A DNA stretch of 64,000 nt from NCBI GenBank assembly GCA_934047225.1, contig OW203985.1, positions 2,931,501-2,995,500 of the forward strand. Direction: 5' to 3'. Below the pieces are notes generated by a model. The model was not told the origin of the DNA. It saw nothing but the letters and a program-made list of their open reading frames with translations, and did no database searches. Of this stretch, positions 56,505-64,000 are shown piece by piece. The stretch's first letter is position 1. The number at the start of each line of letters is the position of its first letter. Source of the stretch: Ypsolopha sequella (Eukaryota; Arthropoda; Insecta; Lepidoptera; Ypsolophidae). The position numbers were made by a program, and so were the translations under genes.

Positions 56505-56795
56505 TGTTAGCCTCCGCTGTCTGTCTGTCCGTCCGTCTGTCACAGGGGGACTACAGAAAAATATGAAAAGTCATGTTAATAGGTGATTATGTAAACATGT
56601 AAACATGTAAGATATTAGGATTCCGTACACAATGGGAGCCGTGAATTGTGAGCCAGGCGCTACCATTTTAGCGGCTTATTTTTGTCGCCTCAATGTTGTT
56701 ATTTACCATATAGTTTTTAGGGCTCCATACTCTACTGTGTAGTGGTACGGAACCCTTTGTGCGCGAGTTCGACCCGCACTTGCCCAATTTTTTAT
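56505..56795 (+). mobile_element. GGGTTCCGTA-family fragment
   Basis: CTGTCTGTCTGTCCGTCCGT near the start and TACGGAACCCTTTGTGCGCG followed by CGACCCGCACTTGCCCAA at the end follow the order in 58562-59275, with a large internal loss. Confidence 0.65.
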
Positions 56796-56799
56796 ATTA

Positions 56800-57439
56800 C
56801 TTTCAGCTCCTTTACATAATTTAAGTTTCAATACCTCCGTCAGGGACCCCGATCTCAAATATTGAATACAGTACATAAAGCAATAACGGGCATCACTTGT
56901 GTACAAAGCGTCCCAAAAGTGACCTTTGGCTCCTCAATATTGAATCTCCCCGAGGTATTCCAGTGATTTAGGCAACATTTGGGAAACATTCTACAAAAGA
57001 TACCATCCGACCAGATTTGAAAGACCCATCCGGCCCGACTAATATTCCCTTGAATGTGCTTCCACTGATACAGTTGTGGGGGACAGGGTGTTTATTTTCT
57101 TTTAGCCAAGTTATTCGAAGATGGTCCATGTAGGGACCGCGCTAAGTGGCGATATGAAAGAATTTATGGCGATTCGTATAAAGAAATGCAATGTGCCGAG
57201 GGTTTTGTGTTATTGATAACGCCCTTTTATGTGAATCTCTGATTTTGTTTGTTAGAAATCATAAGGGAAAGTAAAGCTTTTTCTAGCAAAAGGCGATAAA
57301 TCTATGGCGAATGATGAAAAAGACGTAAGACGTTATCAGTGATCGCCTTTCCTTCTTTCTTTGTAGTGCATGTCTCACTGCCGAGGATCGTACAGTGGTA
57401 ACCGCCTCAAATCTCGTTCAGTAGTTTTTGCGTGATGCA
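56800..57439. other. Unassigned stretch
   Basis: No feature recognised. Confidence 0.4.
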
Positions 57440-57822
57440 TGAAATACCGACCAATCCATCCATCCATCAGCCCGTAATCGTCCACTGCTGGACATAGGCC
57501 TCCCCATATTACGCCACTCTTGACGGTCCTCAGTCATTCTCATTCAGCCGCCACCCGCAACGTCCTTCAGATCGTCAGTCCAGCGGGCGCGAGGGCGGCC
57601 TACGCTGCGCTTTGCTGTACGTGGTCTCCATTCCAATGCCTTACGGCCCCAACGGTTATCACGTCGGCGACAAATATGGCCAGTCCACTGCCACTTCAAT
57701 TTACTGATTCGGCAGGCTATGTCAGTCACCTTCGATCTCTGACGGACATCTTCGTTTCGGATTTTATCCATCAGAGATATCCCAAGCATACAAAATAATC
57801 TAATTTTTTTTGTATCCGACAA
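57440..57822 (-). pseudogene. LINE reverse-transcriptase C-terminus with (GATG)n tail
   Basis: On the minus strand a 92-codon frame reads VRQRSKVTDIACRISKLKWQ, WTGHICRRRDNRWGRKALEW and RPRTAKRSVGRPRARWTDDL, then KDVAGGG and a stop. Past the stop, MTEDRQEWRNMGRPMSSSG and ADGWMDW continue in frame to three GATG units near 57455. It is the C-terminal end of an insect non-LTR retrotransposon RT; the catalytic RT and endonuclease domains are absent. The TGA after AGGG lies where intact copies seem to read on, so it may be a disabling mutation. Confidence 0.82.
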
Positions 57823-58561
57823 ATATTCCTATTTTTTATCTTGTTATACCTATATCCTACACCGCTATTTTTCTTTTACAGTTTTTAATAGTTTCTAATA
57901 TACTTGTAGCTTTACAATTTTCAGTTATTATTATTATAATACATAGCCCGTTTAATCAAAGAAGCCATCACTATATATCTGTTATACAATTGCTGCAACT
58001 AATTTCGCATCAATTCTTTTTATTTACCAACATCGATAACGCTATTTAAAAGAAATTTAAATGAAATAATTAAATATTTATTTAAGCGTGTTCTAACAAA
58101 AAACAGCGCCACTTGTTGACTTTTTTATGTAAAAATTTTAAATGCTACAAAATCCTAACCCAAGTTTTATTGGTTGTATCTTTTAAACAATTGTTCATGA
58201 CGTCGTTGATTATTTGCTATTTTCTGTTTTTTAGTTACCCCCTTTCTATTTTGATAACTTTGTTCACACACTGAGTTCTACTCTTTTATTATATGTATTG
58301 ATATGCCTAACTCCGCCCATTTGATTACTCTTGCGAAGAAGTAGGGCAATAGATATAATATATATATATTTATTATTATATTTCCTTTTTTTTCGAATAA
58401 ATGATAATTGTAATAAAATCATGAATTTTAGGTACAAAGGAAACATTAACAAAATATACAGTATTACTTAAAACTTACTGAGGTCAAACGGAGGTCAAAT
58501 TTAAGAGTGACCTTCATCAGGCTTCGCACTTCAGGCTTTGGTGATGTAAAGGAACTTCCTT
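57823..58561. other. Unassigned, with a retroposon scrap
   Basis: CTCCGCCCATTTGATTACTC at 58310-58330 belongs to the (GAATTT)n retroposon family. Otherwise AT-rich. Confidence 0.45.
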
Positions 58562-59275
58562 TTTAGGGTTCCGTAGTCAACAAAAAGGAACCCTTATAGT
58601 TTCACCATGTCCGTCTGTCTGTCTGTCCGCGGCTTAGCTTAGAGACAATTAGTACTAGAAAGGTGTAATTGGGCATGGGTATACATATTTATCACGCCAA
58701 TAAAGTGGTACAGTAAAATTTTGAAAGAAAAAATTCGTTATGGTACCTCCCCTACACGTAAAGTGGGCATGATTTTTTTTCTCGTATATCCCCTAGTGTG
58801 GGATTTCGTTGGATAGGTAATTTAAAAATATTGGGGGTGTGAGAAGATCATTTTTCGATCCAGGGTTCCATTTGCGAAATATTAAGCTTAAAAGTGAGTC
58901 AAGTGTCCCCCCCCCCCCTGTCAGCGGGTTTGTAACGGTTGTATTTGGAGACGTGAAAAAAATCACTGCAGTAGTATACATAACGAAATTAAAAGGAAAA
59001 CTGTCACAGCTAATTAGGCTTTACAAGTTAACGAGTACAGATCGCACCAAACTTTTAGTCTCCTCTAAACACGGGGTGATCAGTAGGAACAAAATGTACG
59101 GGTCGTTCTTGGGAAGAGCAACTTCCGAGCGTACTAGAAGTTTGGCGTGATCTGTATTAGTCGACAAACTTATAAAATGTACTTGGAGAAGAAGTCCACA
59201 TATTGTGAAGGGCAATCTGGGCAACTACGGAACCCTACACTGCGCTTGGCTCGACACGCACTTGGCTGGTTTTAT
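58562..59275 (+). mobile_element. GGGTTCCGTA-family element, longest copy
   Basis: It opens TTTAGGGTTCCGTAG, with CAAAAAGGAACCCTTATAG and GTCCGTCTGTCTGTCTGTCC, and closes CTACGGAACCCTACACTGCG and CACTTGGCTGG. The inner tips TAGGGTTCCGTAG / CTACGGAACCCTA are inverted. About 710 bp. A 103-codon frame (58839-59150) contains a proline run from a C-tract and shows no domain. I know this family as widespread in Lepidoptera but cannot name its class. Confidence 0.7.
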
Positions 59276-59469
59276 TTGTGTGTTCATTTTAAAAAACACA
59301 GATTATTTCTATCTTAAACAACATACTTCTTCACTTTTAAATATTTTCGATCGTCGGTCGGGCATGCACTAATGAGTTTTTCGGCATTAATGTGCAAAGT
59401 ATTTGTATTCTTATCTATTAGTTACCACTTGCTGAACAATGAACGAAAGCACTGTGAGTCTATGCCCTA

Positions 59470-59660
59470 AAAATCATGTATTTATACCCGAAGTACGGCG
59501 ATAGGGCTAACCATCCATCACGTTAGGGCGTAATAATCGTCGGTGAAACGCGGTTATACTGAGTGTGGATTGTGATTTGCATTTCACAGTTTACACTCAG
59601 GAACACCTCTGACATCCTTTCGGGGTTTTATGTCATGACGATACATTTTTATATTTGTTT
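59470..59660 (+). mobile_element. SINE body fragment
   Basis: ATACCCGAAGTACGGCGATA, CATCACGTTAGGGCGTAATA, CGGTGAAACGCGG and TATGTCATGACGATACA are in family order. The stem GTGTGGATTGTGATTTGCAT / CACAGTTTACACTC is well kept. Confidence 0.75.
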
Positions 59661-59986
59661 TACTTGCTTCCTTAACAACACAGAAGTTAGTTTCTAAACT
59701 TGTTTTCTCCAAAGAATTCATTGTTTGTTTCTCCAAAACGATGAAGATAAAACTCTGTTACTAATGTGGGTGCTGGTTGTTCATACATAGGAAAAAGGGA
59801 TAATTTATTTTCTTGTGAATGTGTCAAGCCAAGGATCAGGATCGTTGAATACCTTTGTATGGCTATTTATTCATGTTCTGTTACTTGGTTCCGTTATAAA
59901 TTTGAAACTAATTCACATTAAAAGTTGGAAAAATCAGCCTTATTTTTTTGATCATAAGGTATATATTTTTTAAATCTCTTCTTTGG

Positions 59987-60695
59987 GTTTAGGTTCAGCC
60001 ATCACTACGGTGCTTCGTCATCATGGTTTACGTTCGGCTGTTACTACGGTGCAATGTCATCATGGTTTACGTTCGGCTGTTACTACGGTGCGAAGTCATC
60101 ATGGTTTACGTTCGGCTGTTACTACGGTGCGAAGTCATCATGGTTTACGTTCGGCTGTTACTACGGTGCGAAGTCATCATGGTTTACGTTCGGCTGTTAC
60201 TACGGTGCGAAGTCATCATGGTTTACGTTCGGCTGTTACTACGGTGCGATGTCATCATGGTTTACGTTCGGCTGTTACTACGGTGCGATGTCATCATGGT
60301 TTACGTTCGGCTGTTACTACGGTGCGATGTCATCATGGTTTACGTTCGGCTGTTACTACGGTGCGAAGTCATCATGGTTTACGTTCGGCTGTTACTACGG
60401 TGCGAAGTCATCATGGTTTACGTTCGGCTGTTACTACGGTGCGAAGTCATCATGGTTTACGTTCGGCTGTTACTACGGTGCGAAGTCATCATGGTTTACG
60501 TTCGGCTGTTACTACGGTGCGATGTCATCATGGTTTACGTTCGGCTGTTACTACGGTGCGATGTCATCATGGTTTACGTTCGGCTGTTACTACGGTGCGA
60601 TGTCATCATGGTTTACGTTCGGCTGTTACTACGGTGCGAAGTCATCATGGTTTACGTTCGGCTATCACAACAACGCTAAGTCGTCATGGTTTTCC
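59987..60695 (+). repeat. 39-bp minisatellite with higher-order pattern
   Basis: The unit holds TCATCATGGTTTACGTTCGG and CTGTTACTACGGTGCGAAG. Sixteen near-perfect units plus degenerate ends are present. The only regular variation is GCGAAG against GCGATG. After a first GCAATG unit the order is four A-type, three T-type, four A-type, three T-type, one A-type, a seven-unit period. All three forward frames are open because 39 is divisible by 3 and no frame has a stop. I see no sign of translation. Confidence 0.97.
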
Positions 60696-60961
60696 GTACT
60701 TTTCCCTCTGTGGCCCAGATCGATAGATTCCAAATTTCAACTTCGCTATAATATTTCCGTATTGTGGCGGACCCCTGAAAATGGAAGGAAAGGGTAGGTA
60801 ATGGTAATAAGGAAGCACTCAATGGAAATCCTTCGTATTTCATCATATATCTAACTCAAAATAAATACAATCAAGATGTCGTCGAAATGTGCGTTATAGG
60901 TTTATGTGATACTAAATTAACTTCAATTTTATATGTCGAGTACGGGGATTGCATAATGATA

Positions 60962-61299
60962 CAGATGTTCTATCTCACGAAGTCACTACGGCTATGGTCG
61001 TAGTAGTGCGTGCACGCGCACTTTTTCTAGTGTGCGTAGCCTCGGGAGCGGTACAAAACGCGTATAACACACAAAACGCGCTTATCTGTACACGCGTCAC
61101 TACTGCAACCATAGCCAAACCACAAAATAGATACTACCAGAAGGCTGACTCGACGACGGGACGAAAACAGACGCATAAACAACCGACTTCATCCGAGATC
61201 GTCGTACGTACGCGTCTATGTGTGCGTGCGCCTGTTTTCGCTAGTTATGCGGAGTAAACTTATTTTGTGGCCAAACGGACTCGTGAGATAGAATATCTG
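60962..61299. mobile_element. TIR element with GC-rich interior
   Basis: It starts CAGATGTTCTATCTCACGAA and ends with the near inverse (TCGTGAGATAGAATATCTG), with TA on both sides. Length is 338 bp. The interior is rich in CGCG and CACGCG and has inner inverted blocks (GGCTATGGTCGTAGTAGTG against CACTACTGCAACCATAGCC). A 102-codon frame crosses both ends and is not a gene. Confidence 0.75.
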
Positions 61300-61569
61300 T
61301 ACACATATCGTACATTATATTAAAACTACGGGCTCACAATATTGGCGTTGAGATGGGAATATTCATGTTTGATATTTTCACGAAGCTCTTGAACATTAGA
61401 AGCAACATGTCACTCAAATATTACATGCAATTATTTTTATGGGTAACTTATTTATTTTCTGACATTGATAAATGTGATTTTTGATGTGACTTTAAATTCT
61501 AAGTTTATAGCTATTTATATAAAGTTTAGTTTGTAGCTACTTATATAAAGTGAGAATTAAATTACGATG

Positions 61570-61800
61570 GGAATAGTATAGTTCATTACGAGTGTGGAAA
61601 GCCTGTCATTGCAAAGAGTTCCGACAAATGTCTACCCGAGCCGAGGTGCAGCCGAAGGTGAGGGTTGACAGTCGGAACAAGTTGCAATGACGGTTCCGCA
61701 CGTGTAATGAACAACTATTTTATAAAAATGCTGCGCCTCGGCTCGGGTAGACATTTGTCGGAACTCTTTGCATTGACAGGCTTTCCGCACTCGTATTGAA
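61570..61800. repeat. Nested inverted repeat
   Basis: ACGAGTGTGGAAAGCCTGTC and AATGTCTACCCGAGCCGAGG at the left are inverted at 61732-61798 over about 62 bp with few mismatches. A third, partial inverse copy (GACAGTCGGAACAAGTTGCA, CGGTTCCGCACGTGTAATGA) sits between them. Confidence 0.85.
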
Positions 61801-64000
61801 ATTTACTATTTTATCATTGGATAGGAATAACTTCTGCAATGAACCTCGCAACAGCGATTACCTACGATTGATTGACAATAACTAGAAAGGAAGAAAAAAT
61901 AAAAAGGCAGTCTAGCGAGTAAGAGCCGGGTGTAAATAGACTTCTTTAATTAAATTAAACTATATACTCCACCGATCATACTGAATTAATTTCCCATTTC
62001 CTTCTCCAAGCTAACTTCAAAAACCTGCTGTCAATTTTGTGTAATGGCAGGTCAATTTTTTTATTTATTGGGTATATTTCTATGATCATAAGAATTTCAT
62101 ATAACACCCTCCGCCAAAGTGGTTCTGAAAAATAATCACGAACTTCTTACCTAATCTACTGGCTCTCTTATGTACTGAAGGACTTCCGAAAAACTATTTT
62201 GCCGTGACCAAACAGTTTATCTTCTAATCAGGTTTAGACAGTAACATAATACACGTTGTAGCATTACATTTAAAAATTTGTAAGCTACTTGAGAATAATT
62301 AAAAAATTAGTAAGCTACTTGAGAATCACGAATGTAATTTTATTAATAAGATTGATCTGGCCTAAATTTGGACTGCCACCAGGCAAGCCTGGTGACAGCA
62401 AAAAAAAAAGGATAAATCAGGGTAAAGACACTATATAATTTTTTCGGATATACTAAAAATAACAATACTGAAGTAAAAAAAAAAGGTATAAAAACACAAG
62501 TATATCACAAGAGCATTAGGTACGTCGGAACTTCGAAAATTAACACAAAAAAATACCTAGTCTATCTTGTTTTAGGATTTTATTTTAGGAGCTTTAACGA
62601 CGCTATTGGTTTACGATATTATGGATTCGAAATTGAATGTTAAAACCAGTTTATAGGATCCCAGAAACTAGAATTTCGCGGAAGTATTAGTAACTTCTAG
62701 TCGAGAGAAAATATAACTTTAAGGTAATAAAAGCAATCGTTATCTAGCTTTACATTAAGGAAGAAAATGATTGATTCAGGGTCTATTAAATGCCAGGCTA
62801 CAGATATAAAAACCTGATAAGGGTGTCTTCGTGACGTAGATGTTGGAAATCTTCCCACGGAGTAGTCAGTCAAACCATGACTGTCATGCGCCAACTTCAG
62901 AAATAACTTGGGAAACGGACTTTATCCCTTCAGCCTTACTTCTGATGCGCAACCAAACAGGATGAAAAGGTGGTGCGCGGAAAATGGAAGAAATGGAAAA
63001 AACCCTTAAAAAACCTGAAGGGTCGCTGTAAAGAAATAAAACAACAGCGTCAAGACATGCCTACGAAATCCGGGCAAGGAAATTAGCGTATTGGAAACGG
63101 GACAAAAGGGATTTTCAGAGAATGAAACCAAAAGTACACAAAACTTACCATGAAAAGAAGAAAAAAAAGGCTTCCATGGCTCTAGGGCAAATGTGCTCTG
63201 TTTTGTGAATCCAATGGGATTTCAAATTTTATATATTCATTTTTTATTGCAAATTTTGTATTGTTTCAACGATGATACTCTTCGATATGAGAAAAATAAC
63301 AAAAAAAACATGACAAAATCTTATAAATTTTAAAATTTGAATATTCAGTAAAGAAATCAACGACAAAGAAAGACTAAAATAGATGAAAAAGGTTGAATAC
63401 CTGTAGCGAATGCTACAACGTTCAGGCTACGACGTAGCGGGTCTACACAGGTAAAACTATAAGGTCGTAGTTTTGTAGTTGAGTTTCTGCCCCCCCCCCC
63501 CCCGAGTGAATTCCTGCGTACGCCTTGGCGTGACGAGTTACGTATATTAGTTTCGTTACTGTTACAACAAATCACAAAAGAAGGCAACAAAATACATTTA
63601 TTGACCTTGAGTTCTAAAAGCACATACATTCCGCTTTAACGTGATGCCTCTGATAACACTGGGCCCAAAAAACGTTGGCAAGGTTGCCTTTTTAATATAC
63701 TAATGGAAGGCCCTATTCTTGACACCTACGTACAAAAGCGACGACGGCCCGAAATTATTTCACGCTGTCTGCGCTGCCTACTTGACGTCGAGATGGGGGT
63801 ACGGATAGTGGTGCTGTCATTTCGCAGTAAAGTCGTTTTCTACGTTAGCAGAAAAATCGGCCAATGACCTTTGCGCGTTTTGTATTGGACCCTGTACCAC
63901 GAAACGCAGTAATTTGTGACAAACGGTAAAGATTGTATGGCGAGATTAACGTATCGTTTTCTTTTGACGCGTATATTTTTTTCCAGCTGCCTTAGAAAAA
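61801..64000. other. Unassigned stretch to the window end
   Basis: A short duplication GTAAGCTACTTGAGAAT lies at 62280 and 62310, and a C-run at 63490-63503. From about 63660 the GC content rises and the last bases end TATTTTTTTCCAG, which could be a splice acceptor. With the window ending there I cannot support an exon. Confidence 0.4.

Noticed and set aside
57520..57798. 92-codon plus-strand frame
   Set aside because: It is the antisense shadow of the LINE reverse-transcriptase tail.
58839..59150. 103-codon frame with a proline run
   Set aside because: It lies in a dispersed repeat, and the prolines come from a C homopolymer.
59983..60797. Three overlapping open frames of more than 200 codons
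   Set aside because: They exist because a stop-free 39-bp unit is repeated. No natural start context or domain is visible.
63660..64000. Possible 5' exon or splice acceptor at the window end
   Set aside because: Only a composition shift and a TTTTTTTCCAG string support it, which is not enough.

Overview
This window looks like nuclear DNA from an insect, most likely a moth or butterfly. It is AT-rich. It has no operon structure and no intact host gene that I can recognise. It is packed with degraded transposable elements, short inverted-repeat elements (MITEs), tRNA-derived SINEs, non-LTR retrotransposon 3' ends and tandem arrays. Several repeat types match ones I associate with lepidopteran genomes: retroposons with (GAATTT)n tails, the GGCCAAGTGCGAGT...GGGTTCCGTA family, and SINEs carrying ACATCGTGAGGAAACCTGCA-like blocks. 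The lepidopteran call is inference from repeat style, not from a marker gene. || Layout. 0-10 kb: a PIF/Harbinger-like MITE, a nearly intact mariner (4020-5311, one 2-bp frameshift), several palindromes and SINE pieces. 10-13 kb: a 47-bp minisatellite and a 1.3-kb array of a 35-bp unit. 13-26 kb: LINE tails, SINEs and many MITEs. 26-37 kb: mostly unassigned AT-rich DNA with MITEs, a 50-bp array and a LINE 3' end. 37-46 kb: two abutting TTAA-flanked MITEs, a Penelope-like element fragment with a GIY-YIG endonuclease (41766-42473, minus), and a 45-bp array inside an inverted repeat. 43-49 kb: two copies of a short retroposon with clear target-site duplications, and a 15-bp minisatellite. 49-64 kb: a second, decayed mariner (about 54.3-55.3 kb), more LINE/SINE tails, and a 39-bp minisatellite with a higher-order pattern. 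|| The most interesting signal is a set of about eleven short structured motifs spread over the window. Each has the layout of a hammerhead ribozyme: Y-U-G-A-N-N-N-Y, a short stem-loop, GAAA, a tiny AxxxxU hairpin, then a strand complementary to the 5' flank. One lies about 220 bp downstream of the Penelope endonuclease stop codon, where Penelope elements are known to carry hammerheads. Others sit in solo palindromic repeats and next to a minisatellite. They look like a dispersed family of Penelope-derived, non-autonomous elements. Most carry one extra pyrimidine between the core and stem II, so self-cleavage is unproven. || The genes do not work together in a pathway. The only recognisable proteins are transposon proteins: two mariner transposases (one frameshifted, one with several stops), a Penelope C-terminal fragment and LINE reverse-transcriptase C-termini. 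Boundaries given for decayed repeats are approximate, because everything was read by eye without alignment or database search.
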